Shown: positions 1-9,460 of the stretch, piece by piece
How positions within the stretch are numbered: position 1 is the first letter of the stretch
How the letters are laid out: each line of letters opens with the position of its first letter
Assembly: GCA_039000515.1 (NCBI GenBank)
Contig: JBCFYV010000012.1
Coordinates: 2,448,005-2,512,004, forward strand
DNA length: 64,000 nt
From: Timema cristinae
Taxonomy: Eukaryota > Arthropoda > Insecta > Phasmatodea > Timematidae
Reading direction: 5' to 3'
Notes under the pieces: generated by a model
What the model was told of the DNA's origin: nothing
The model's database searches: none
What the model saw: only the letters and a program-made list of their open reading frames with translations
Made by a program: the position numbers and the translations under genes

Positions 1-2203
1 AAATTTCTCCCCATGTCGTTGTCCAAGATGACAAAAACATTCGGCTTAGGCGAGTCTTTGGCCAAGGGACAATTCCCCCATTTTTCAATAAAGAATAAAA
101 CACGGGGTATAGGGCTCCCTTGCCGCCAAAGAAGGACTACCGCATAGGTAGATGTCGGTTGAGGGAAAGGAGCAATTTGAGAAGTGGTATGACACGTTGA
201 TAAAGAAAATTATGTCTTTGATTTTAAACGCGAGTTGGAACTGTATTGTGTGAAAGATGTAGAGATCCTACGGAAGGCCTGCCTGAAGCTTTGAGACATG
301 CTCATGGAGAAAGCAAAGGTGGATCCTTTCAGGGGGCGTGTACGATAGCTGGAGCAACCATGTTGGTTTACCACCGAAGTCATCTTAAAGAGAATACTAT
401 CGGTATTATCCCTAACGGTGGCTACCGGTGTGCAGACCAACAGTCGTACGTCGCTGTACAATGGGTCTGCTGGGAGACCCATCAGCGCGGTGTCTCTATT
501 CTTCATGCGGGTAACGGCCGTGAGGAATATGTGTTAGGGCGACGTGTAGACGGCATTGTTAAAGCTGGAGATACCACCACCGTATTTCAGTTCTGGGCTG
601 TTATTGGCACGGATGCCCTCTCTGTTATCCTGACAGGACCACCCCTATCAAAAATAGTCCCCACGGGACCATGGAGACGCGCTATGAAGCGACCATGGCT
701 TGCGTGGAAAAGTTTAAGAATGCCGGCTACACGGTCGTAAGATGTGGGAGTGTAAGTTTAATGCTATGAAACGCAATGACAAGGACTGAAACAATTTGTT
801 CTCCGGCACGAGGTGTATACCAAAGAGCTCCTCAGCCCAGGGATGCATTCCTTGGCGGGCGCACAAAATGTATCAACTATTCCACGATGCAGACCTTTCT
901 TGTGGAGAGAAGATGAAGTACTTGGATGTGTGTTCATTGTATTATTACGTTTGCAAGTACAAAAAATACCCCATCGCCCACCGCAAAATTCACTTGGAAC
1001 CAAATTGTCCGTCTATAGATCAAGCAGAAGGCTTAGCCAAAGTTACAATGACGCCTCCACGGTATTTATTCATGCCCGTATTGCCTACACGGATGCACGA
1101 CAAGTTTTGTTCATCTTGTGCAGGAAATGTGGGAGGAGAAAAAACCAAGGTGTGTGTCAGCACAACGAAAAAAAGATCGCTGGTTGACAGGTCTGGGTGA
1201 TTGACGAGATCCTCCGGAAAACAGTTGAGAAAGGCTACACCATTGAAGCAGTACACGAAGTGTGGGAGTACAATGTATTTGTTAGATCTTCAGATACGTT
1301 CTGTCGGATTTTTTCACGGGTACACGGGTACATTGATACTTTTTTGAAAATCAAACAGAAGCCAGCGGATGGCCAGAGTGGTGTACCTCACAAGAGGAAA
1401 GTTAGCTTTTATTCAAAATTATGAGGAAAGGGAAGGGGTAAAACTCGATTTCATCTCTGTTTGTAAAACCCCTGGTCTCCGCACTCTGGATAGAATATAT
1501 TAAACTCACTATGGGGAAAGTTATGCAAAGACTCGGCTTACCACACGTAACCGTTGTTAACGACTATCAGGGCATCCACAAGTTACCTGACGGATACTAC
1601 ATTACGTGGACAGCGTCATTGATGTAATGATGAGGTTATGTTCCTCAATTACAGGATGCCGTAACGCGTTGCGCTCTAACTCTAACACGAGTGTGGTGGT
1701 GGCTGCTATACGACTGCTATGGCTAGGTTTGCACTTATAAAGCATCCTTGAACAATTGGGGGACACCGTTTTGTATCATGATCATGATCTATTCACAGAA
1801 CGCCATTGGCGATGGAGTCCACGGACCGCAGACTTTTTAGGTGACCTCACTTATGAACTTCAGGATTACGGTCCGGGAAGCTACATTAGCGCCTTTGTAT
1901 CTGTTGTCCTAAAAAATACGCGTACCAAGTTTGTGTTGGTGGCGACTGCCAAAACAAAATGGTGAGCAAGGTTCGCAGGGATCACCATAAACTATGGAAC
2001 CGGAACGATGTTAATTTGAAGTTTTGAAAGCGATGGTCAAGAACAGCTGCGGAAAGATACTACAGATACTGCACAAAATTGTAAGAAAAGGTCTTGCGAC
2101 GTATGTACCGTCTCTAGACTAAGTCTACCGCCCCGTGTACACCAAACGGCGGAAACCTATGTATATAATACTTGCCGTTTGGGTATCAAAGTCCTTGTAA
2201 ACG
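1..2203 (+). pseudogene. Protein-primed family B DNA polymerase, 5'-truncated and frameshifted
   Basis: This would replicate the element's linear DNA by protein priming. Visible in order, spread over several frames, are: an exonuclease-side segment (DVEILRKACLKL-like near 255-290), the conserved block GGYRCADQQS (about 415-450), motif A as DVCSLYY (about 920-945, normally DxxSLYP), a YTIEAVHEVWEY block (about 1,235-1,270), motif B NSLWGK (about 1,503-1,520) and motif C YHDHDL (about 1,775-1,795). Motif C keeps the two aspartates but has lost the usual Thr and Ser of DTDS. The C-terminal tail PVYTKRR is followed by a stop near 2,203. The N-terminal part lies outside the window. At least six frame changes make it non-coding as written. 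The copy B cluster has no counterpart. Confidence 0.88.
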
Positions 2204-2207
2204 AACT

Positions 2208-2255
2208 AGCCCGACTTAAAAGGTGATCATTAGACGGGCTGGATAATCACCTTTT
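2208..2255 (+). other. Pseudoknot-like nested stems followed by a T-run, after PolB
   Basis: Two complementary pairs interleave. AGCCCG (2,208-2,213) pairs with CGGGCT (2,235-2,240), and AAAAGGTGAT (2,218-2,227) pairs with ATCACCTTTT (2,246-2,255), giving an H-type pseudoknot order. A run of about eleven T follows. It lies directly after the PolB stop, so a role in RNA 3' processing or stability is possible but inferred. The mirror position is outside the window, so conservation cannot be tested here. Confidence 0.4.
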
Positions 2256-2785
2256 TTTTTTTCACCTCCCTAGACATTCCACTGACAACCATTTTTCAAA
2301 GATTTGAGTTTTTTATTTATTTTTTCTGCATGAAAACACACATATTTTTTTATTGATTTCTTTTATCACCCAGATTAATTTTTTATATTTTTTAATCCAC
2401 CTACTTATTCTCACCTACTGATTTTTTTCTAGTAAATAGTTGTTTGTATATATTTTTAATCTAGTCAAATAATAAACTGTTTGTATAAATATTTATTTTA
2501 ATTCTAGTCAATAAATAAACTGTTGATATTATTTATTTTAATACTAGTCAAATATTAAACTGTTTGTATATATATTTATTTACTTTGAAATACAAAACCT
2601 CTATATATATATATATATATTATAACTAACCATCTTTACTACCGAGATAACTATTCCCCCATATGTAAAATATATATTGTAATATTCAAAGTATACTTTT
2701 CACTTTGTGTATACTTTGAACATTGTAAATAAATATTGTAAAAACATGTTATATTTTTTTTTTTAACGTCTACATCCACACGTCC
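2256..2785. repeat. AT-rich intergenic region with ~40-bp tandem repeat
   Basis: There is no gene here. Four degenerate units, each starting CTAGT, lie at 2,429-2,460, 2,461-2,503, 2,504-2,543 and 2,544-2,583, with a core like CTAGTCAAATAATAAACTGT. A short TA run follows near 2,602-2,620. A single related CTAGTCAAATTGAATTAG unit occurs in front of copy B's ATPase at about 9,478, so the repeat seems to belong to the element's upstream region. Confidence 0.7.
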
Positions 2786-2835
2786 CTCTATCTTAAATAC
2801 AAGTTCATATAGCTTATAAGCTCAGTCTCAAACAT
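2786..2835 (+). promoter_or_regulatory. Decayed core promoter of ATPase A
   Basis: The arthropod-type initiator TCAGTC (2,822-2,827) stands 9 bp before the ATPase ATG. About 30 bp upstream is TCTTAAATA, where copy B has a proper TATAAATA. The block AGCTTATAAGCTCAGTCTC is shared by copies A and B. Confidence 0.55.
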
Positions 2836-3441
2836 ATGGACAAGTTGAAACGTCCATTTTCGCCATCATAAGCGGCCCTTCTGGCTGTGTAAAGTCATAT
2901 TTTGTAGCAGACTTTTATCCGTCACTTGTACACAATGTGTGACGTTAAATTTGATAAAATTACATGGTATTATACTTATGGCAACCGGGATTCGAACAGA
3001 CGGGGAAGTGCCCAAGTCATATCTGTAAGGGTTTGCCGGAAATGAATGACATTTGTAATGACTCTTCACACAGATTATCCTGGACGACCTGATGCGTGAA
3101 GCCAACAAAATGGTTGTCGTTCTTTCCACCAAAGGATGCCACCATCAAATATTAGCGTCATGTTCCTTTCAAAAAATATTTCACCTGGGCAAGGGCCAAA
3201 GAGACATTTCCTTAACCAAATAATATCGTTCTTTTTAAAATTCACAGGATAAACTACAGATTCAACACTTTTCACGCAAGTCTGTCCTGAAAATTCCCGT
3301 GTTTTACAAGGCTTACACTGATGCTACAAGTACTCCTCAAGGGTATAATTGTTAGATTTCAAACAAGGTACACCAGAATGGTTTGGATATAGAACCCACA
3401 CAATGTCGGGTGCTGCGTGTACCTACTACGAAAAAGCATAA
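2836..3441 (+). pseudogene. Polinton DNA-packaging ATPase (FtsK/HerA A32-like), copy A
   Basis: This is the expected motor for packaging genome into capsids. The start ATGGACAAGTTGAAA is shared with copy B. Walker A reads SGPSGCVKS (about 2,871-2,897), where the final Gly of GxxxxGK has become Val. Walker B IILDDLM is clear at about 3,074-3,094, followed by the family region with TKGCHH and QRDISL. The C-terminus TPEWF...YYEKA ends at TAA 3,439-3,441. Several frameshifts interrupt it. It keeps the roughly 178-bp central segment that copy B has lost. The family assignment is by motifs, and the length (about 200 aa) fits. Confidence 0.8.
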
Positions 3442-3479
3442 AAACACCGACACGCCCGATTACAGATAATTTCATAACC

Positions 3480-3798
3480 ATGAGTCCCAAAGTGCTGAAG
3501 CAGTCCCCTCAGCTACGTAAGAATTATCGCATGAATCCGCAGAACGTGTGGCCTTGCTGAAAACCGGCGACAAAAAAGAGATTGACTCTGGTTTGCGAGT
3601 GTGCCTACATACTTTAAAAAGGTGGGTGCCGTTGAAAAGTGCACAGAAGACAAAGTTACGTGCTCACAAGCAGGTGTGGTGCAAGCTGGTCAAACGAAGA
3701 GAGTGCTGGAAGAAGAAGAGACGACTACTCGTTCAGAAAGGAGGAGCGTTTTGCCCTTACTTTTAGCCCCTTTAATCAGTGGGTCCTTGGTTACTTAA
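3480..3798 (+). pseudogene. Small basic protein with hydrophobic C-terminus, copy A
   Basis: The start ATG 3,480 opens MSPKVLKQ, as in the right-arm B' gene. The body is rich in Lys and Arg. The end reads RLLVQKGGAF then LPLLLAPLISG, a short hydrophobic stretch that could insert in a membrane. Similar short proteins with a KR-LL-Q-GG-F-hydrophobic ending are known next to Polinton genes; their function is not established, and a membrane-active virion peptide is an inference. Frame shifts split it between two frames near 3,600-3,760. It lies 38 bp after the ATPase and 14 bp before the next start. Confidence 0.6.
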
Positions 3799-3812
3799 TC
3801 AACAAGTAAATA

Positions 3813-4410
3813 ATGAAACACACGAAAAAGATGATATTGGTGTCCCCGGAAAAATTACACCGTTACAGGAAACACCAACAACAAATGGCATTAGAAACAT
3901 ATCTAGTAGTCTCCGAGTTGGACAAGGAAATGGAAAAAACCCATCGCTTCAAAATTTGCGACAAGTCTAAATGGGATATTTATAGCAACAAGTGCTACAG
4001 CACTATCTGCACTGTAGTCAAAACCCTCCGCCATCTGTAAATATCCCACCACCACAACCCCAGAAGTGTCTGTAATTCCATCCCTGCTGAAATTAACCGT
4101 CCCAGAACAGTCACTAAAAAAGCTGAACTTTTACTAGAACAATTATTTCCCAGGTGGTCTCTTGGAACTCAACGGAGAAGGGAGTATCACGATACCCCTT
4201 CTCGTGGATCCAAAAATTGTGGTTTATTCCACGATCTGGCCAAGCAAGAAGACAGCGAACCGTCGGGGTGGCGAGAGTTTCTCTGGGCCTTGCAAAAAAT
4301 TAACGTTCCCAAAAAGAATTTATTGAAAATTTCTGAAACGGGCACCCATTAGATATCCAACCCGTACCACAACCACTTACACCGTTGAACGCTCTAAGAA
4401 TAAAAACCGA
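3813..4410 (+). pseudogene. Conserved Polinton protein upstream of integrase, copy A
   Basis: The start MKHTKKMILVSPEKL (ATG 3,813) and a following LDKEM motif match a protein family that I recall being common in invertebrate Polintons. The distal half has a PSGWREFLWALQKINVP block (about 4,262-4,312), typical of its C-terminal region. Length is about 200 aa. No catalytic motif is apparent, and the role is unknown (a core or DNA-associated virion protein is one possibility). A frameshift follows residue 75. It abuts the integrase, so its exact end is uncertain. Confidence 0.55.
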
Positions 4411-5135
4411 AGGGGTGGATAAAAAGAGGGGGCTGCCGTCAGAGTTTAATGGCCCGTTAGCTGACATCTACTACGCTCCTTTCAACCTGCAGGGTTTGCA
4501 GTGACGGCGTGGTTTAATAAAGGTATCCAAAAAGATCCCAAAAGTACAGAATTGGCCCGTGTGCAGCGCTTATACCTTATACAAACCATCGATAAAAAAT
4601 TTCCACGCAACAAGTACGTGGCATCAAACTTGACGATCTAGGCAAGCCGATTCAATGATATGCGACGTCTCGGAAAATACAAGACGGTGCAGTTTTTCTT
4701 GCTCCCTTTCATCGACGTGTTTGCAAGATGGCCTAGGCGAGACGCTTCCGCCCAAACCGGGAGCGTCGGGGAGACCCTTTCGGACATTTTCATACAAAGT
4801 GGCCTTAAACCTCCAAGGGAAAAGGGGGACATAGTTCCGGCACGTCTAGACCGAAAATTTCCAAGCAAGAAGGCGTGAATTACTACACCATCATAATCCG
4901 GACGTGAAGGCAACCCATGTGGAACGATTCAATAAACCTATAGGACCATGGGGCGCTATTTTTTAAAAAAAATAAAATGTATCTGTATTTGACTTCTAAA
5001 AAATCTAGTCGAGGCTTACAACGGCGCAAAACATTCCAATATCAAATGGCGCCAAACCGAGTTCAGAAACTAAAGTACTTCAAGACAGAGAAAAATTTCT
5101 GTATGGCCAAAGGAGCCCCCAAACTCAAAAGCATA
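4411..5135 (+). pseudogene. Retrovirus-type integrase, copy A, C-terminally deleted
   Basis: This would insert the element's DNA ends into the host genome. The N-terminal landmark LADIYYAPF lies near 4,458-4,485. The first Asp sits in QAD (about 4,636), where the preceding Trp codon is now TAG. The region of the second Asp is degraded. The third acidic residue is in HVERFNK (about 4,918-4,938). After LYGQRSP the sequence jumps into the basic-protein gene, so the chromodomain seen in copy B is absent. The right-arm copy has the same junction. It is multiply frameshifted. Confidence 0.85.
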
Positions 5136-5401
5136 TACCGTTGCTGAGAAGTGGCGCTAAAGCCATTTGAAAACAGGCGCTTCATACGGGTATCACTTGC
5201 CAATAAACGTCATCCTTTTAAAAGTACTACGGGGCCCAGTCGACGAGGCGGAACAACATAAACGCAAGGCGGGGCAGACGATCGAACGCACTGATGAGCA
5301 GCGCAGGCTATAAAGGGGGTTGTAAGAAGCACCAAGGTCAGTCTTCTGTCGTTGGCCGACGTAAAAAGGTCAAGAAAGAAGCTGTAGATTTTTTCAGTTA
5401 A
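5136..5401 (+). pseudogene. Small basic virion-type protein, copy A, N-terminus deleted
   Basis: It starts in LLRSGAKAI just after the deletion junction and ends KKEAVDFFS at TAA 5,399-5,401. It is rich in Lys and Arg with a KxR cluster near the end. The N-terminal NQAxTGI segment present in copy B (about 13,230) is missing. The family is typical of Polintons, directly upstream of the capsid gene. A DNA-condensing or membrane-active minor virion role is inferred, not shown. The reading frame is broken at least twice. Confidence 0.6.
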
Positions 5402-5402
5402 A

Positions 5403-6678
5403 ATGTCCTGCGAGTGTTCCAACAGTGAACTCGATCTCTTTTCCGTTCCACCCATACATACAGTCTTGAAAGTGGGCAATGGCTCCATACAAACATGTCT
5501 CTTTCCTCACCGATGATTCGCCCCTCGAATATACCATACCAGTCAAGGCAAGTTCTATATCGATCTTTTCCAGACTATGATCTATTTTAGAGCTGTCATC
5601 ATGAAACCCACGGTGGTGCTTTTCAAAGTGGTGGATTAAATAGCTCCCGTCAACAACTGGTTGCATTCCTTTCACAGAAGTGGATGTATTTTTAAACCAA
5701 AAACTAGTATCACCGCCCAGCAACACGTATGCTTATAGAACGTACATTGAGACGTTGCTCAGTTACAATAGTTAAGCCAAAATAACGCATTTGACTTGTG
5801 GTCTGTGGTTCGCAGACAGCTCCGGAATCTTTGAGGAGGCTAACGTTGGCAACAAGGGATTTGAGGCCTGTCGCAGTCTCTCCGCAAAAGTAAAACGGTG
5901 GATATTTTGGGGGATCTTTTTACGGTGACATGTTTAACCAAGAGAAATACCTTTTGAACGGCACTGAACTCAGAGTCAAGTTGGTCCTTTCCAGAGACGG
6001 GTTTAGTCTTAATGCAGTCCCTGAACTCCCTCACTTTAAGGTTTTACATCCACGAAGCCGTCCTTCTATGAGTTGTGTCAAAGAAACCCTTCTATACTGT
6101 TATCACATGCCCCAAAGCATTAAACGTCAGCCCCCACAAAGATCCCATCACCCGTATGGAAGTAAAAACACTCACTATTCCTACGGGCGGCAAGGGAAAT
6201 CACTGGACAAGTATTCACCGATGCATCGTGGGATTTGTATCAAACACGGGGGGTTCAACGGAGACGCCACCAAGAAAACCCCTTCAACTTCCAAACCTAC
6301 GGCATGAACCATTTCTCGCTGTACTGGACGGGGAACAAGTTCCGTCGAAAACCGCTACAGCCCGATTTTTCAAACGGACTCTGTGTCATGTCCTACCACA
6401 AAAATTGATTCTGGAAAGGTATCCTTCATGAACGAAGGTAGCGACATCACACGGGGAAATCTTCCCTAAGCCTTATAATCTCATGGCTCTCGATCTCACA
6501 CCAAATCTGGGCCACCCACATGACATCGCATTGGAATTTGACGAGGCATGGCTCTCTGAGCATCGAAGTGAGCTTCACCAGAGCTCTCACCGAAACCGTC
6601 AACTCTATCGTGTACGGGGAGTTGCCAACATCATAACTTGACAAGGAAAGAAACGTCGAGATCGATTATGGGAGTTAA
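5403..6678 (+). pseudogene. Polinton major capsid-type protein (F54H12.2-like family), copy A
   Basis: Expected to form the double jelly-roll capsid shell; about 425 aa. The start MSCECSNSELDLFSVPP (ATG 5,403) is two bases after the basic gene stop. Family landmarks seen in order: DDSPLEYTIP, FLNQKLVSPPSNTYAYR (about 5,690-5,740), HLTCGLWFADSSG, FNQEKYLLNGTELRVKLV (about 5,932-5,985), SLDKYSPM, and the C-terminal NVEIDYGS ending at TAA 6,676-6,678. This family is often annotated in invertebrates as uncharacterized protein F54H12.2; equating it with the Polinton major capsid protein is from memory. It is broken by many single-base indels, several of which are absent in the right arm. Confidence 0.75.
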
Positions 6679-6715
6679 TAAAAACGGCCTCCCGCCCCTT
6701 ACCCATCATTAAACC

Positions 6716-7265
6716 ATGGACGTCATTGTGGATTTCCAGAGCTTCATAGACGACGGCAAACATTTATCGTCAAAGAAATTAGTGTTTTATCTTATGCGAT
6801 ACATTACTTCAAAATTGGGTGTTAAAACTCCCCATAACGCTATCGAGGAACTTTCCACTATGCCAAATAAAGCCGAATATATCGCAACAATCTGCACGGT
6901 ACTCCCTAGGATAGCGGTGATGTGGATTACAGCCTGCTCGAATCCCTCATCTCCCGTGCCACAACGCGTGCAGAAATCATCTACGTAAGGGGTAGAAAAG
7001 AAAAATTTTCTAGTCAATTACACGTCTACACACATCGTAGATCTGTACGACCGGGTTTTTCGTCTCTGAAAACCTTAAAATGGCCGCACCAATACATGGC
7101 ACATATTCTGAATGGAATTTCTGTTGGGGCCTCTATCGTTTGGGAGTTCGAGATTGGATGTTTGAAGATGGACACGCACACCATAAGACGAGCCTGAAAA
7201 CAAACCCTGGGTTCCGTTCTGTATGGTCGGTGTTTTCCCTGCTGATCAACTACCCACAAGAATAG
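6716..7265 (+). pseudogene. DnaQ-like exonuclease candidate, copy A
   Basis: The start MDVIVDFQSFIDD (ATG 6,716) follows the capsid gene by 37 bp. The family pattern is an acidic start (VDxQxF), a central YVKGxEKxxFL block, then SLKTL, a histidine region and VRDWM near the end. The layout resembles DEDDh 3'-5' exonucleases, but the residues do not settle it. The C-terminal frame runs past the protease start, overlapping it by up to about 100 nt in another frame, as in the right-arm B' gene. The frame is broken near 6,950-7,080. Confidence 0.5.
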
Positions 7266-7705
7266 CTCGAACTGCCGCTCTAGTCCTCAACACTAATTCA
7301 CACACCAAGACTGGGACCATTGGGTCGCCATCATTATCGACAAGAACGTCGTGGGAGAATACTTTGACAGATATGGTTTTCAACCCCGTATAAAGTCACA
7401 TCTGGCATTTATACGCAAAAACTTTTTTCGCACTCCCATATCAAGCTATAACTTCAAAGCATCACCTTAGACGTTTGCGGCCATTACTGTCTCATGTACC
7501 TTCTCTATCGAGCCCAGAACATTCATATGAAAACTTTTCCAAAGCCTATTCTCGCTCACCAAAATCATACAGACATCGACGCAAGGTGGTGAGATTTTAC
7601 AAAACATTTTCAAGACAGTAGGGTCCTCCCACACCTCAAGAGGTTGCGTCCAATCAGCGTGCGCCTATAAAAGGGGCGTCCCAGTGGCGTGGGACCAAAA
7701 ACCAC
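7168..7705 (+). pseudogene. Adenain-type cysteine protease, copy A (frameshifted)
   Basis: This is the maturation protease of Polinton and adenovirus-like virions. The start MDTHTIRRA (ATG 7,168) is followed after eight codons by a single-base deletion that creates TGA; the right-arm A' copy lacks this deletion. The active-site blocks are present: a W-V-A-I block after the catalytic His region (about 7,319-7,334), the YFD block (about 7,360-7,372) and LDVCGHYC with the catalytic Cys (about 7,468-7,491). Two or more frame breaks make this copy non-functional as written. Confidence 0.85.
7650..7674 (+). promoter_or_regulatory. CCAAT plus TATAAAAGG promoter for the ~235-aa gene, copy A
   Basis: CCAATCA (7,650-7,656) stands 9 bp before TATAAAAGG (7,666-7,674), and the next gene's ATG is at 7,731. 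Both boxes are conserved in all four element copies. They lie within the 3' coding part of the protease gene, so the promoter overlaps coding sequence. Confidence 0.7.
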
Positions 7706-7730
7706 TACAGTCGTCGAAACGATAATCATC

Positions 7731-8436
7731 ATGGAATGTCAACACGTTTGTGCCCGCAAAGCAAAGCCGGTGAAGCCGCTCACCAACATCAGTATTTTCA
7801 ACACTTTGTTCCCACGGATTGGAGTCGATGCCAAACGAGTCATCACGGCATGAGCGTCAATAACAACTTTAAGCCCTAAGTACCAGCTAGAAAAATGCGG
7901 AGGAAACTACGTGGTGTTTAAACCGTACAAAGTGTTTAAAAACTGGGCAGCTACAAGTCGGTCATATCAAAGTCTTTCACCAACATGCAACCTCCTCAGA
8001 AGATTAGTTTGACTAATCATGAAATCTCTCTGAGACGCATGTGCGGTGACCGTATGGTTGTCATCAGGGAGAAACAAGACGCCTGACTCAGCAGGTAGCC
8101 TATCTAGCACCTAGCTGGGTGCGTCTTTGTGATGTGTGGAACCTCATCGACGTCGCCATTGACCGACGGAACATGTGGTCGACACCCGTCGCACGCTATT
8201 GCAACGATTTGAAAAGACACATCGTTGTGGATGTATGTGACACGTTAATGGAATCAGCGGTTTTTCATCGATCTCGTGCAACCTACGGGAAACGCACAAC
8301 AAAAACCTGTATCTAATCAATGCTACCTACTGTACACGTAAAGTTGTCGGTTTGGACCATTGCATGGTGGATTGTGAACTAAAAAACAATTTTACTAACG
8401 CATCTAAGATACACTGTAGAAAAACGTAAAGAATGA
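7731..8436 (+). pseudogene. Conserved Polinton protein of unknown function (~235 aa), copy A
   Basis: The start is ATGGAATGTCAACACG, following the CCAAT/TATA promoter; the end is TGA 8,434-8,436. Landmarks are CARKAKPVKP at the N-terminus, ISLTNHEISLRRM in the middle (about 8,006-8,045), then SWxRLCDVWNLIDVAIDRR (about 8,114-8,170) and a C-terminal block with INATYCT and VEKR. No enzyme motif, signal peptide or membrane segment is apparent. I do not recognise a function. Conservation in four copies and its own strong promoter suggest a virion or late protein. At least two frame breaks are present here. Confidence 0.6.
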
Positions 8437-9100
8437 ATTATGAGGCATTCCTGTAAAAGTGTATAATTGTAAAACCTTTATTGTATAATTATAATAATAT
8501 TTGTAATATATGTGTTTTATTCACTGTTTGTCCCTTACGAGTCCCAACTTGTCCTGTCTGCCCGACTAACCGGTGCCAGGGTTCCTATGACTTTTTTGGA
8601 AAACCGTTGCCGGGTCAATGACCTGAATATCTATTCTTGTCTCAACTCGCCTTGTTGGGCCGCCATGCTGGCACCAAGGTTGCACGCAATGATTACATCT
8701 TGGGAAAACCCCTGTTGCCCAAGGTTAATGCCCTCACGGTTTTCAAGTTCACGATCTATTCTTGTCCTGACTTGTCTTGTCGACCGCCAAACTGGCGCCA
8801 CGTATGAGTCACCGGGAAAAAACACATTAAAACATAAGGGGTTGTGACACCGGGAAAACCCATTTACCACATAAGGGGTTGCGACACATACCTCTAAGGA
8901 GGGAAGTGAAAGGGGTCTCAAGGCAGGGAACCAATTATCACAATCTACCCCAGACGGTCGTCAGGAAAGGTTCGTGCTGTTTGTTCCGGGTAGTCAACAG
9001 AGTCTTGTGACAGGGAGCCAATTTTCACTCTAACCCACGCTCCCGTCAAAGAGCTTCGGCTACACGCCCAATGCCGGTGACCACATCCCAATAAAAAAAC
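8437..9100. repeat. Copy A tail: degenerate tandem repeats
   Basis: No convincing gene is present. Repeated blocks include CTATTCTTGTC-N-CTTGT followed by GGCGCCA-type sequence (about 8,630-8,680 and 8,756-8,800), two units of CGGGAAAA-N-ACATAAGGGGTTG (about 8,813-8,842 and 8,852-8,882), and a roughly 75-bp duplication starting CAGGGA-CCAATT (about 8,926 and 9,010). Related sequence follows copy B (about 16,840-17,130), so this is probably the element's 3' non-coding end. Confidence 0.65.
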
Positions 9101-9460
9101 TCCACGCCCAAAATAATGAATAAAAAACCCTTTTATTTAAAAATAATAAAGAAATATTCATACATAAAAAGCTATGAGTATATATAAATAAAAAATAAAT
9201 CAAGAAAATACAAGTACCAACATGTTTGGAAAAGAACCAACATGTCTGGAACACGGAAAAAGAGATCAGGGGGAGGGGAAGGGGGAGGGGAGTGGAAAAT
9301 CAACAGCCAATCAGAGAGCGAGGGGCGTGGTCACGTGACCATTTTCACCCAATTATAGTCCTGTTCCCATTAATCATACTAGCAACTATTATTTGTATTG
9401 ATTTTTTTTTATGCACCCGGGATACTATTTATATTTTATCATCCACCAGTACAATCCTTT
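9101..9460 (+). promoter_or_regulatory. CCAAT / GC-box / CACGTG promoter-like cluster before copy B
   Basis: GCCAATCA (9,306-9,313), GGGCGTGG (9,323-9,330) and the 12-bp palindrome GGTCACGTGACC (9,329-9,340) lie together and are preserved in the right arm (59,312-59,345). Upstream are A-rich sequence and two ACATGT-containing direct repeats (about 9,219 and 9,238). No ORF of recognisable function follows for about 600 bp, so the cluster may drive a transcript running into the ATPase, or be a remnant of a lost gene such as PolB. Confidence 0.45.

Larger units (their letters stand above)
1..9100 (+). mobile_element. Polinton/Maverick-like element, copy A (left arm, partial)
   Basis: A cluster of protein-primed PolB, packaging ATPase, retrovirus-type integrase, capsid-type genes and adenain-type protease defines a Polinton/Maverick or adintovirus-like element. 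All genes lie on the plus strand. The 5' end is outside the window, and no terminal inverted repeat was recognised. An internal deletion joins the integrase to the basic-protein gene near 5,117-5,140, removing the chromodomain and the penton-like gene. Most genes are frameshifted. Confidence 0.9.

Noticed and set aside
246..740. 164-codon ORF as a separate gene
   Set aside because: It is one frame of the PolB exonuclease region (GGYRCADQQS, HAGNGRE) and not an independent gene.
9219..9248. Two ACATGT repeats as a p53-family response element
   Set aside because: Each half-site deviates from the consensus and such matches are common by chance; no supporting context.
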